Part shown: one piece after another, positions 15,074-23,164 of the stretch | How positions within the stretch are numbered: position 1 is the first letter of the stretch | Layout: every line of letters begins with the position of its first letter | Source: Pseudomonas sp. Irchel 3E13 | GTDB lineage: Bacteria; Pseudomonadota; Gammaproteobacteria; Pseudomonadales; Pseudomonadaceae | Direction of reading: 5' to 3' | DNA length: 32,392 nt | NCBI RefSeq assembly: GCF_900187455.1 | Contig: NZ_FYDX01000012.1 | Location: forward strand, 1-32,392 | Program-made: the position numbers and the translations under genes | The notes under the pieces: model-generated | The model's input: the letters and a program-made list of their open reading frames with translations, nothing else | What the model was told of the DNA's origin: nothing | Databases searched by the model: none

Positions 15074-17866
15074 TTAGCGCTTCTCTCTCATGCCGATGCG
15101 ATGCGCCATCTCAGAGGTGATGTGTTGGTGAGTGTTCGTCAATTCTGACCAGGGATCGTCGCCTGCGAGCTCGTCCAGGCGCTCCTGAACGTTGGCAATA
15201 TTCCACCTGGCTGCCGATTGCAGGTCTTGAATCTCTTCTCTGAAAATCGGAACGGATACCGGCAGCCCTTCTCTGGCTCTGGCGGAGAACACATTCGCGG
15301 TAGTGGCCCCTTTACCATTGCGCAGATAGTCAATGAAGATCTTTCCTACACGGTTTTTAGGCCCAAGTACCGCCGAGAATCGATCTGGGATGAGCTTGGC
15401 GATGTACTGCACCACCGCCTGGCTAAACGACTTCACCTCTTCCCAACCTGCTTGGGGTGTCAGTGGCACCACGATGTGGATACCTTTGCCTCCGCTTGTC
15501 TTGAGGAAAGACCGCAGTCCAAGCTCGTCGAGCACCACCAGGGTGAGTTGAGTAGCCTCGACCATTGATTTCCACGGCAGCGCTGGATCAGGGTCAAGAT
15601 CGAGCACAAAGCGATCCGGCTGTTCAATGTGAGCCGTTGTGCCGTTCCAGGAATGAAGTTCGATAGTGTTCATCTGCACGGCACCTACAAGCGCTTCCAC
15701 TCCGTTGATAACCATCCCGGCTTTGCCTGCTTCTGCCTTTGGCACAGTGGTGATATTGGGTATGGCGAGGCGTTCGGCATGTTTCTGGAAAAACAACTCC
15801 CCGGTGATACCTTCCGGTGCTCGCACCAGAGCGATCGGGCGATCCCTGAGATGCGGTAAAAGCCACGGAGATACCTGGGCGTAGTACTCGGTCAGGTCTC
15901 GTTTGGTCAGCCCGCTGCTAGGATCGATGACACGATCTGGGTGTGTGATACGCACTTTGCCCGGGGCGACCGTGGCGCTGCTGGCCTTGCGCGGCACCAC
16001 GTCTTCCGGGACCGGCGCTGCCTTCTCGACCGTGATGTCCTGAGCTGGTTTATCGGTGCGAAGACCGTGAAAGACTGCATGCCTTACCACCCCGTCAGCC
16101 GTTATTTCCGCGAAGGTCACCTCGGCAAGCAGCTTGGGCATCAACCAATGAACACCTCGGGCATCGACGCCTTTGGGGGGATTAGCCACGGGCGTCTTCT
16201 TCCGCTCCAAGGGACGCAACGTTTTCAAAATGGTGGCGAGGGTCGACTCGGTGAAACCGGTGCCTACCTTGCCGGCATAGCGGAGCTCGCCGCTGGCCTG
16301 GTCGGTTAACGCGAGCAGCAGTGCCCCAAACCCGCTTCGGGCACCCTTGGGATGGGTATAGCCCACGATTACGAACTCCTGACGATGCTTGCACTTGAGC
16401 TTGATCCAGGAGTCGCTGCGCCTCGATACATACGGGCTTCCGGACCGCTTGCCGATAAGCCCTTCCATCCTCATTTGGCAAGCACTGTTCATCAAGGCAT
16501 TGACGTCTTCAGTGAAGTCTTCAGAGAATCGAAGTAAGGGGTTCTGATTGCCTTCCAGCAGTTGGCCCAACGCAGATCTGCGCCGCTCAACCGGAACCTC
16601 GCGCAGGTCGCCGCCGTTCAAGTAGGGCAGGTCGAATAGGTAGTAAATGATGCCGTGGCTTTTGCCGGCATCGAAAGCGTTCTGCAGTAGCTGAAAGTCA
16701 GGTACGCCTTCACTATTGTGGACAACGATCTCGCCATCCAGCCACGCGGACTCCAGGCCAAGCTCCTTGATGGCCTCAGCCTGGTTTGGCAGCTTGTCAG
16801 TCCAGTCATGGCCGTTGCGCGTGAAGAAGCGGACCTCGTCCCCGTTAACCCGACAAAGCATGCGGTAGCCATCGAACTTGATTTCGAACCGCCATTCAGT
16901 GCCTTGTGGACTGGACTCCACCAGGGTTGCCAGCTGTGGGGCCAGCTTTTGGGGTAGAGGCGCCCGGACAGCTTCAAGATTCCCGCTCGGGCGCACTCCA
17001 GCCTGGCTTTCATTTTGGTCAGCGGACTTGGATTGGCCCCTTTTCCTGGGAATGAGGGTCCGATCACTTAGAACACTGTTGGGCTTCTCAACCACCACAT
17101 CGAATTCGGCTAATGGGCGAGCTGCCTGGTCCTGATGCTTGATGAGGAACCATTGCTCTTGCTTGCCTTCGATGTGAGTTTTTACCAGATTCCATACGCC
17201 GGATAGCTTTTCCCCTTTCAGCTCGAATTTCAGACGACCTTTGCGATAGGCCTCGTCTGCGTCACCTTGCGGTATCCACAGGCCTCTGTCCCAAACAATC
17301 ACATCGCCCGCGCCGTAGTGCCCTTTGGGGATGGTGCCTTCGAAGGTGGCGTAGTCGAGGGGATGGTCTTCAACATGCACCGAGAGTCGCTTTACCTTCG
17401 GATCGAAACAGGGGCCTTTGGGTATTGCCCAGCTTTTCAGGGTACCGTTGAGTTCCAGTCGGAAATCGTAATGCAGCCGGGAGGCATCGTGCTTTTGAAC
17501 GCAGAACTGCAAAGCGTGAGGTTCGTTGCGACTAAGGTGATTGGCCGGACCAGATGATCCGGACGGCTCAGGGGTCGCTGAGAAGTCGCGCATCTGGTTG
17601 TATTTCTCCAGGCCCGGCACGCTGGTATCGGTTTGCTCTGCCGCGTCATCGGTAGCTCGACCAAGCAAGTCATTTACAAGTTGAGTGCGCGTCAGGCCGC
17701 GGGATTTCGCCTCGGCATTCAATATCTGCTCGACCATCGTGTCTCTCAGATTCTCCAGCGGTTCGCCGGCCTCCAATGACTCTCCCTCTCCCAAGGAGAG
17801 CATCTTGGACAAAGCCTCTTCGTCAGAAGCGGCGAGAACTACGAATGCCAGTGTCGAGTCCTCCAT
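15074..17866 (-). CDS. ligD: Multifunctional DNA ligase D (non-homologous end joining)
   Basis: LigD repairs double-strand breaks with Ku: it trims 3' ends, adds nucleotides and seals nicks. Domain order is the Pseudomonas type. The phosphoesterase covers about 95-240 (LHYDFRLELNG, His132). The ATP-dependent ligase covers about 305-610 (nucleotidyl-transfer Lys330 in EIKFDGYR, then LDGEIV and later WIKLK). The primase-polymerase covers about 635-915 (catalytic DxD in FVLDLDPDPALPW, then KTSGGKGIHIVV). P. aeruginosa LigD, as I recall it, has about 840 residues and starts next to the phosphoesterase. This one has 930, with about 85-90 additional N-terminal residues (LAASDEEALSKML...) containing helices and an acidic linker. 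No Ku gene is visible in the window. Confidence 0.96.
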   Translation of the reverse strand: MEDSTLAFVVLAASDEEALSKMLSLGEGESLEAGEPLENLRDTMVEQILNAEAKSRGLTRTQLVNDLLGRATDDAAEQTDTSVPGLEKYNQMRDFSATPEPSGSSGPANHLSRNEPHALQFCVQKHDASRLHYDFRLELNGTLKSWAIPKGPCFDPKVKRLSVHVEDHPLDYATFEGTIPKGHYGAGDVIVWDRGLWIPQGDADEAYRKGRLKFELKGEKLSGVWNLVKTHIEGKQEQWFLIKHQDQAARPLAEFDVVVEKPNSVLSDRTLIPRKRGQSKSADQNESQAGVRPSGNLEAVRAPLPQKLAPQLATLVESSPQGTEWRFEIKFDGYRMLCRVNGDEVRFFTRNGHDWTDKLPNQAEAIKELGLESAWLDGEIVVHNSEGVPDFQLLQNAFDAGKSHGIIYYLFDLPYLNGGDLREVPVERRRSALGQLLEGNQNPLLRFSEDFTEDVNALMNSACQMRMEGLIGKRSGSPYVSRRSDSWIKLKCKHRQEFVIVGYTHPKGARSGFGALLLALTDQASGELRYAGKVGTGFTESTLATILKTLRPLERKKTPVANPPKGVDARGVHWLMPKLLAEVTFAEITADGVVRHAVFHGLRTDKPAQDITVEKAAPVPEDVVPRKASSATVAPGKVRITHPDRVIDPSSGLTKRDLTEYYAQVSPWLLPHLRDRPIALVRAPEGITGELFFQKHAERLAIPNITTVPKAEAGKAGMVINGVEALVGAVQMNTIELHSWNGTTAHIEQPDRFVLDLDPDPALPWKSMVEATQLTLVVLDELGLRSFLKTSGGKGIHIVVPLTPQAGWEEVKSFSQAVVQYIAKLIPDRFSAVLGPKNRVGKIFIDYLRNGKGATTANVFSARAREGLPVSVPIFREEIQDLQSAARWNIANVQERLDELAGDDPWSELTNTHQHITSEMAHRIGMREKR

Positions 17867-18410
17867 GTGACGGCCCTCTCCGAGTCAGTAATAGCCAAAG
17901 CTCTTTTCCATCTCGTTTGGAGGGAACCGCCAAAGGGATAATTCCGTTCAAATCGTCGCTCAGTCTCCGTCTGACTGGAAAACCCCAAGTCCAAGGGTGG
18001 CGCATGATTTTTCCCGCGACGACTCCACACTGGTTTTTATGAACAGCCGCGTGGCTGCCCCGGTCATCGTTACCAGTAGGGGCTCCAGGGATTTTCCAAA
18101 GAAATAAGTAGATGCAACGCTCACCTAAGGGAGTTTCCAGGGATTTCGTAGGCTCGAATGGGATCACTCCGGTGCCGAAAATTCGTCCACGCTTCTTGAG
18201 GCTGGTGGAAGCCGCAGACTACGCACACGTAATCGTCCCCCTCCATACCCAGATAATAAGCCTTCCTTATATAAACATGGGGACACAACTTTTGTTCAAG
18301 ACTCTCAGGTTTTTTATTGTCATGGTCGGACCTCGGTTATCAAGAACTTCGACTGAGGCTGCCAACCAATAAATCAAGTTCGTCGCGAGGTTTAACTTAA
18401 TGCGTCCTGC
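17867..18410. other. Intergenic region upstream of ligD, no gene seen
   Basis: About 540 bases between the ligD start and the DUF2061 stop. Frames here are short and lack ribosome sites or protein-like composition. A 7-base imperfect stem (CCTCGGT with ACTGAGG at about 18326-18359) has no T run. The ligD promoter must lie here, but no clear -35/-10 pair can be named. Confidence 0.5.
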
Positions 18411-18686
18411 TTACGTGTCGGCAAGCGGTGACTCAGGAGGTTTGCCACTATGGGAAGACGAATCACCCCCGAACCGAAGCCATAGCTTCTCGTGAAAATA
18501 GAAGGCTACGGTATTACACGCCGGCTCAATGAGTGCGATTAGTCCTCCCGTTAAAACTGAGCCTGTCAACAGGTACGCTACGGTAAATGCTATGGAAAAA
18601 TGAACCACACTAAAGCTCAGGGTTTTGGCTAGAGGTCCGGCTGTGTCATGTGATTTACAAGGCAGTGCTTGTAATAATATTTTCAT
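18411..18686 (-). CDS. DUF2061 small membrane protein
   Basis: A 91-residue protein with two membrane helices at about 24-42 (LSFSVVHFSIAFTVAYLLTG) and 44-60 (VLTGGLIALIEPACNTVAF), then FHEKLWLRFG. The pattern 'hydrophobic helix, LTGS, second helix, E-P-xxNTxAxYxHEKxW' is the DUF2061 signature. Such proteins are inner-membrane and of unknown function. The C-terminal 20 residues are polar and Ser-rich. GAGATGAGC lies before the ATG. It is followed by the DUF892 gene after a 50-base gap in the same direction (stop of that gene at 18736), so it may belong to the same transcript. Confidence 0.88.
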   Translation of the reverse strand: MKILLQALPCKSHDTAGPLAKTLSFSVVHFSIAFTVAYLLTGSVLTGGLIALIEPACNTVAFYFHEKLWLRFGGDSSSHSGKPPESPLADT

Positions 18687-18735
18687 TGCTCATCTCTGTA
18701 TCAAAGGTGAGCCACCATAATGATGGCCCTGAGAG

Positions 18736-19245
18736 CTACCGTTTTGCTTCTTGATCCGGGTCGGCTGAACGTTGTAAGAAAGCGTGTGTAATCTGTGGGA
18801 GATGATCTTTTAGCCAGTCAGCCATGGCTATCTCTTCCTTCAAGATGGAGCGGCAGGCATCAGCCGTAACGGTATCGCCCGCATGAGTCGCAGCCTCAAT
18901 CAAGACGGTATAGGACGCTATCTCCAGGTTCTCGAAAACATAACCGGCCATGGCGCCCTTTACGACTTCGTCACTCATAGTCATTCCTCCGACGGCCTGA
19001 CCAAAAGCCATCAATTTGCCAGCCAAGTCTTTGAGTGTCGAAGTAGTGCCTCCAAGTCGTTCGATGCATTCCACTAATAAGCGCTGTTGTCCCTCAGTTT
19101 CAGTTATATGCTGCTCGATGCGCTCGCGCAGCTCAGGATAGTGCTCCAGACGCTCTGCTTGTGCAGTGAGCATCTTCTCAGCCTGTTGCTCCATTGCATG
19201 AGCGTCACGTAGCCAGTCCAGGAGATGCTCGTTAGGAAGGGTCAT
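18736..19245 (-). CDS. DUF892 ferritin-like protein (YciE/YciF family)
   Basis: ATG 19245 is chosen, with GAGGGACC upstream; the frame is open to 19326 but the extra residues lack homology character. The 169-residue product is a four-helix bundle of the YciE/YciF (DUF892) type: LLDWLRDAHAMEQQAEKML, then HITETEGQQRLLVECIERLGG, ENLEIASYTVLIEAA and ILKEEIAMADWL supply the carboxylates and His that could bind a di-metal centre. These proteins are induced by osmotic, oxidative or stationary-phase stress; their activity is not settled. It is divergent from the manganese catalase gene, and a second DUF892 gene lies beyond that. Confidence 0.9.
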   Translation of the reverse strand: MTLPNEHLLDWLRDAHAMEQQAEKMLTAQAERLEHYPELRERIEQHITETEGQQRLLVECIERLGGTTSTLKDLAGKLMAFGQAVGGMTMSDEVVKGAMAGYVFENLEIASYTVLIEAATHAGDTVTADACRSILKEEIAMADWLKDHLPQITHAFLQRSADPDQEAKR

Positions 19246-19475
19246 GTTGGGTCCCTCAATAGATGGTCGGAATAGTTGTGAACCACCTACCAGAGGGACG
19301 TTCATTGTGTTCGACGAACGGATCACACTAACTAATTAATTGTGCGCTAATCGAAAAAGTGAACTGCTGACACCATACCTTTCGTCTTGTAGCCCTGTTT
19401 CAATCTGCACATTTCGCAGCCGGGGCATTCAGACCAGTTATCACGTTAATTGATCGTATAAGCCTGGGAGGTTGT

Positions 19476-20360
19476 ATGTTTATTCATAACAAACGTCTGC
19501 AATATACCGTTCGGGTCGCCGAACCTAACCCTGGTCTTGCCAACCTTCTGCTGGAGCAGTTCGGTGGGGCTCAGGGGGAACTCGCCGCCGCCAGCCGTTA
19601 CTTCACTCAAGCGTTGGCAGAGGATGACCCGGGACGCAAAGATCTTCTGATGGATATCGCGACGGAAGAGCTCAGCCATCTCGAGATTGTGGGCTCGATC
19701 ATTGTGATGCTGAACAAGGGTGCAAAGGGACGCCTGGCGGAAGGAGTGGAAGAAGAGGGTGAGCTCTATCGAGCGATCAATGGCGCCGGCAACGACTCTC
19801 ACATTACCAGTCTCCTGTACGGCGCCGGTGCCCCGCTCACCAACTCGGCCGGTGTGCCTTGGACCGCCGCCTATATCGACACCATAGGCGAGCCCACAGC
19901 AGATTTCAGATCGAACATCGCTGCTGAGGCCCGCGCCAAAATCGTCTATGAGCGGCTGATGAATGTGACCGATGACCCAGGTGTGAAAGAGGCGTTGGGT
20001 TTCCTGATGACCCGCGAGATCGCCCATCAGCTTTCTTTTGAGAAAGCCTTGCACGCCATCCAGCCTAATTTCCCTCAGGGCAAGCTGCCAGGAATGCCTG
20101 AGTTCACCAATAAGTACTTCAACATGTCCGGCGAGCCGAATGTGCGAGGCCCTTGGAATCAGGGTGATGAATGGGAGTATGTCGAGAACCCGACTACGGC
20201 AGTGGACGGTGGTGATGGGACTGCATCGGTCACCCTCCCAGCAGATGACATGCAATTGCTTGAGGCGATGAAGTCTCGGACAGCCTCCAACCCCAACGCA
20301 AACCCGGTTACAGGCGCTGACCTCGGATCTGGTCTCGTCCAAGGCCCAGACAGCGAGTGA
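19476..20360 (+). CDS. Manganese catalase
   Basis: A non-haem catalase that disproportionates H2O2 at a di-manganese centre in the cytoplasm. The 294-residue product is of normal length. Four-helix metal ligands are seen in QGELAAASRYFTQA (Glu), DIATEELSHLEIVG (Glu and His), EARAKIVYERL (Glu) and MTREIAHQLSF (His); the substrate-channel region with SHITSLLYGAGAPL and the C-terminal NMSGEPNVRGPWNQG segment are also typical. GGGAGG precedes the ATG. The antisense frame of almost equal length is a shadow. It is divergent from one DUF892 gene and followed in the same direction by another, the arrangement expected of a peroxide/stationary-phase stress cluster. Confidence 0.95.
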   Translation: MFIHNKRLQYTVRVAEPNPGLANLLLEQFGGAQGELAAASRYFTQALAEDDPGRKDLLMDIATEELSHLEIVGSIIVMLNKGAKGRLAEGVEEEGELYRAINGAGNDSHITSLLYGAGAPLTNSAGVPWTAAYIDTIGEPTADFRSNIAAEARAKIVYERLMNVTDDPGVKEALGFLMTREIAHQLSFEKALHAIQPNFPQGKLPGMPEFTNKYFNMSGEPNVRGPWNQGDEWEYVENPTTAVDGGDGTASVTLPADDMQLLEAMKSRTASNPNANPVTGADLGSGLVQGPDSE

Positions 20361-20615
20361 AGGTCATGTCGCGAAGCACTGAAGGTCGGAAATTGGGGGA
20401 GTTCCCGTTGCATTCCAAACTTGAAGGCGCGCTGGCCCACTTTGAAATGGACTCGCGTTTGGCTTGTCGAGCGCTGCGCATTCGAGGGGCCATTCATGAA
20501 TTTGGCTTGGGTACGCTGCTTCCAAACGACCTACCACTTGAATCCAGGCGCAACGCAGGATCGTTGAGGCGTTCCGCACACACCACGGATTGAACACCAC
20601 CGTAGGAGAATCATC

Positions 20616-21116
20616 ATGGCTGCACGCAAGACCGTTGAAGACCTTTTCATTCACGAGCTTTCGGATGTCTACAGTGCCGAGAAGCAAATTACCAAGGCTT
20701 TGCCTCGAATGGCTCGAGCTGCCACCAACCCGCTGCTCAAGGATGCATTTACCGCTCACCTGGAAGAGACCCAAGGCCAGATAGAGCGGATCGACCAACT
20801 GATCGAAATCAGCGGGCTGAAGCTCAAGCGCATGAAGTGCGTTGCGATGGAGGGGCTCGTCGAGGAAAGTAAAGAGCTGCTCGATGAAATCGAAAAAGGG
20901 CCGGTGCTCGACGCAGCGTTGATCGGCGCCGCTCAGAAGGTTGAGCACTATGAGATTGCTTCTTACGGTACCCTCATTGCGATGGCCAAGCATCTAGGCA
21001 TGAAGGAAGCGGCCGGTTTACTCGCCGACACGCTAGCGGAAGAGAAGTCCACCGACGAAAAGCTTTCCGCTATTGCCGAAGAGGGCGGCAACCAAGCGGC
21101 AACACTTCAGAAGTAA
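20616..21116 (+). CDS. DUF892 ferritin-like protein (YciE/YciF family)
   Basis: A 166-residue four-helix-bundle protein with TVEDLFIHELSDVYSAEKQI near the N-terminus, LEETQGQIERIDQLIE, EHYEIASYGTLIAMAK and LAEEKSTDEKLSAIAEE, matching the DUF892 layout of acidic/His residues on four helices. TAGGAGAATCATC precedes the ATG. It is clearly diverged from the DUF892 gene at 18736 (only the helix signatures agree), so it is an old paralogue rather than a recent duplication. It is probably expressed with, or in parallel to, the manganese catalase 255 bases upstream. Confidence 0.93.
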   Translation: MAARKTVEDLFIHELSDVYSAEKQITKALPRMARAATNPLLKDAFTAHLEETQGQIERIDQLIEISGLKLKRMKCVAMEGLVEESKELLDEIEKGPVLDAALIGAAQKVEHYEIASYGTLIAMAKHLGMKEAAGLLADTLAEEKSTDEKLSAIAEEGGNQAATLQK

Positions 21117-21190
21117 TCAACGCCTAAGCGACAGGGCTCCAGGTAGCGGTTGGGGCCCTATCCAACCTCCCAGTCTCATATCTTGCAAGT

Positions 21191-21210
21191 TCGCATTTTT
21201 TCGAAATCCA
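21191..21210 (+). repeat. TCGCATTT-TTCGAAATCC repeat, single copy
   Basis: TCGCATTTTTTCGAAATCCA is a one-copy version of the two repeats at 21669-21712. It lies between the DUF892 gene and the 90-residue gene. Its core resembles the reverse complement of the TGGTCA iteron (TTGCATTCGATCTGACC), so it may be a decayed IS-end sequence. Confidence 0.4.
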
Positions 21211-21240
21211 GCACAAAACCCGGCCACACATCGCAGATTA

Positions 21241-21513
21241 TCAGCAGCCGTAATCCTCTTTCGTAGGAGCGTTAAACTCGGATCCCGCCACGGCCTCCAA
21301 GTAGCTTTTATCAGCAAGCACCCGTAGATCTCGCCACTGCCGCCAGTCAACCAGTCCCTGCCGATCCATCTCGTCAGCACGCCTTAGGAGCTCATCGTGA
21401 TACGCGTTCGGGTAGTCCCGGCGCAGTCGATGATCGTCATAGATGGAGAACCAGTCATCCACATAGTGGGACACACTATCTGTACGCCGCACTGATCCGC
21501 TTCTCGCATTCAT
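21241..21513 (-). CDS. Hypothetical protein, 90 residues
   Basis: A 90-residue frame starting ATG 21513 with GAGGGT upstream. The composition is polar and aromatic (SHYVDDWFSIYDDHRLRRDYP, then LVDWRQWRDLRVLADKSYLE), and it looks soluble with a helical core. The family is not recognised. A 35-base piece of a homologous gene is found at 22161-22195, with its VDWRQW segment broken by a TGA codon, so this gene belongs to a family that existed in at least two copies here. Confidence 0.6.
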   Translation of the reverse strand: MNARSGSVRRTDSVSHYVDDWFSIYDDHRLRRDYPNAYHDELLRRADEMDRQGLVDWRQWRDLRVLADKSYLEAVAGSEFNAPTKEDYGC

Positions 21514-21668
21514 CGCTGTACCCTCGCTCTATGCAATGGAGAGTCAGCACGCAATAGGGGTTCAGGGAAATGAGGTCAGCGGTCAGGATTCGGTATCCAC
21601 TCCCTTTCCAGGAGCTGGGTTTCTGCAGGGTGCACGCAGTGCGGACTCATCGGAACCCAGTATTTCAG

Positions 21669-21712
21669 TCGCATTTATTTCGAAAAATTCGCATTTAATT
21701 CGAAATCCGACA
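21669..21712 (+). repeat. Tandem pair of TCGCATTTA-TTCGAAA repeats
   Basis: TCGCATTTATTTCGAAA at 21669 and TCGCATTTAATTCGAAATCC at 21689 start 20 bases apart; the latter continues into GACA. A third copy is at 21191. AT-rich repeats of this period ending in ACA resemble IS21-family terminal repeats. Beyond them lies the 69-residue ORF cassette. Identity as a relic IS end is inference. Confidence 0.45.
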
Positions 21713-21778
21713 ACTATGACAAATTGGATTGCAGCTGATGCGAGTCATTCGAGTAGTGTGTAGTTCATCCGAGCCAAC

Positions 21779-21988
21779 TCAAAACGGATCCGGCCCTTCT
21801 TCAGCTCCAACGAACGTTATCTCCAAGGGCTCGCTCTCGTGTTGCCACCCGAAGAGATAATGCACCCACTCAATATCGCCTTGATGTCGATCAGCCACTA
21901 GTAACAACGTCCACCCTGCGACGAGGAGTCTGTTGGCATTTATCTCGCTGCGGGTACTGATCAGCTTTGTTGTCTTTTCAATGCTCAA
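21779..21988 (-). CDS. Hypothetical 69-residue protein (cassette copy 2)
   Basis: Second copy of the gene at 4783-4992, same length and same TTG start (21988) with AAGGTGG upstream. The conserved core AGWTLLLVADRHQG and WVHYLFGWQHESEP are identical in both; differences such as LLL/LLV and EYQ/DIE keep the frame and the acidic C-terminus GPDPF. Longer upstream readings differ completely between the copies, supporting the TTG start. Sequence similarity starts exactly at the stop codon and continues past the start to the TGGTCA repeats, so the gene moves with the iterons as one cassette. Function unknown. Confidence 0.65.
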   Translation of the reverse strand: MSIEKTTKLISTRSEINANRLLVAGWTLLLVADRHQGDIEWVHYLFGWQHESEPLEITFVGAEEGPDPF

Positions 21989-22133
21989 GCACGGCCACCT
22001 TAGGATGAGCGAGCGATCAAGCCCAGAATTGGAAGCCCGTAAAGGCATGGCCAATCATAGCTCGACGATCAGGTTGTGTATCCGCCCCATCGATCATCAA
22101 CACCCGCACCTGGTACCCGCCGATGCAAATGAC

Positions 22134-22162
22134 GGGTCAGATCGAATGCAATTGAGTGGTCA
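22134..22162 (+). repeat. TGGTCA iteron array C (two copies)
   Basis: GGGTCA at 22134 and TGGTCA at 22157, 23 bases apart, with GATCGAATGCAATTGAG between them, as in arrays A and B. The array stops abruptly at CAAGCACCCG, where a relic of the 90-residue gene begins, so this is again an element end joined to a broken gene. Confidence 0.7.
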
Positions 22163-22195
22163 AGCACCCGTGGCTCTCGCCACTGCCGTCAGTCG
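22161..22195 (-). pseudogene. Relic of the 90-residue gene family
   Basis: These 35 bases match 21316-21350 at 31 positions. On the minus strand they read D-stop-RQWREPRVL against DWRQWRDLRVL in the intact gene, so the Trp codon has become TGA. The fragment is cut by the iteron array on its right-hand protein side and fades out beyond 22195. Confidence 0.6.
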
Positions 22196-22423
22196 AAGCT
22201 TTCTAGATATTGACGGATTTGAGGACGCTCTCAAAAAAACGCGGAACTTCATCCTGCTAGCCGCCCAACAGGCTCAACGTCAGGGCAGCTTGAAAGGGCA
22301 GCATCTAGAAAGCGACTGCTTCTTAAAGATCGCTTTGCTAAAACAGCTCTTGCTTCGACTCGCAACCTCTCTTCCGTGGGAGCGGGCGTTTCCTGCTTGT
22401 GTTTTTCACCAGAAATTTCCCCC

Positions 22424-22624
22424 ATGATCACGAGCCGCATTTCCGGCATCTATCACCAGCACGCTCCTAAAAGCTCAAGGATCAGCTATCCGTCCCGGGC
22501 GGGAAGCGAAGCCAATCGAATGATACTATCCCGATCACTCCTTGATTCACTCTATAAAACCTCTGTGAAAAAGCGCTTTGATAGTCTGCAGATCGAAGCC
22601 AGCCGACCTAAGAGTACCCAGTAA
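22424..22624 (+). CDS. Possible small protein, 66 residues (weak)
   Basis: ATG 22424 opens a 66-residue frame beginning MITSRISGIYHQ, Ser- and Arg-rich, with LLDSLYKTSVKKRFDSL near the end. No ribosome site is evident and the family is not recognised. It is convergent with the 148-residue gene, stopping nine bases before it. It may be a real small gene or chance; the composition gives slight support only. The remaining sequence from 22196 to 22423 shows nothing supportable. Confidence 0.25.
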   Translation: MITSRISGIYHQHAPKSSRISYPSRAGSEANRMILSRSLLDSLYKTSVKKRFDSLQIEASRPKSTQ

Positions 22625-22632
22625 TCGTGATA

Positions 22633-23079
22633 TCAGAGAGACTTACCAGAAAGCATAGAATAGCTGAACAATGTTTCAGATCTCGCCCCCTCCTGGGCGA
22701 GTACTTCTGCATCCCCGTAGATGTAGGTCCGGTCACCAAGAACCTGATAAACGTGGGCTACACCCTCAGCAGACTCATAACGCAGGATGGCCTCTAGGGG
22801 CTCCATCATCCATCGTCCGGAGTTGTTAACGTGATCTGGACTAACGAGCAGTACGCTTTCCAGCAGCAATCCTTCCCCCTGACTATCCACCAGTGATCGC
22901 AGCAACTGATCGCTGCTAAGCATTACCATCGAATGCAGCGGAAAATCTTCGACTTGTTCGGACATAGCCGCGTAGAACCACGGGCGATGGATATTGTGTT
23001 CCACGTAGCTCCATGTAGCGGGGCCTTCTCCAAAAAGTCCGGATAGGTCGACTTTCGCTTGCTCGTGGGTCAAAAACAT
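22633..23079 (-). CDS. Hypothetical protein, 148 residues
   Basis: A frame from ATG 23079 with AGGA about nine bases upstream. The product is soluble and acidic, with FLTHEQAKVDLSGLFGEGP at the start, HRPWFYAAMSEQVEDFP in the middle and a C-terminal half of beta character (VAHVYQVLGDRTYIYGDAEVL). The family is not recognised. It is divergent from the XRE regulator at 23165, sharing an AT-rich 85-base intergenic region (TATACTACTTATAGCATAG) that is the likely promoter and operator zone, so it may be controlled by that regulator. Confidence 0.6.
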   Translation of the reverse strand: MFLTHEQAKVDLSGLFGEGPATWSYVEHNIHRPWFYAAMSEQVEDFPLHSMVMLSSDQLLRSLVDSQGEGLLLESVLLVSPDHVNNSGRWMMEPLEAILRYESAEGVAHVYQVLGDRTYIYGDAEVLAQEGARSETLFSYSMLSGKSL

Positions 23080-23164
23080 CTGCGCATTCCTAAAAATATA
23101 CTACTTATAGCATAGAAACTGTTACGTCGAAACGGCTTCATCGTTCCCTTTGCGAGTCGTTGAA

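Noticed and set aside
19446..20342. Minus-strand frame of 298 codons opposite the catalase
   Set aside because: It mirrors the manganese catalase, which has clear metal ligands; the antisense product has no recognisable motif.
20357..20593. Frame overlapping the catalase stop (GTGA)
   Set aside because: A coupled small gene was considered, but the product is Arg/Leu-rich without structure, the ribosome site is poorly placed, and no family resemblance was seen.
21133..21159. Possible terminator after the second DUF892 gene
   Set aside because: AGGGCTCC pairs imperfectly with GGGGCCCT but no T run follows, so intrinsic termination is not supported.
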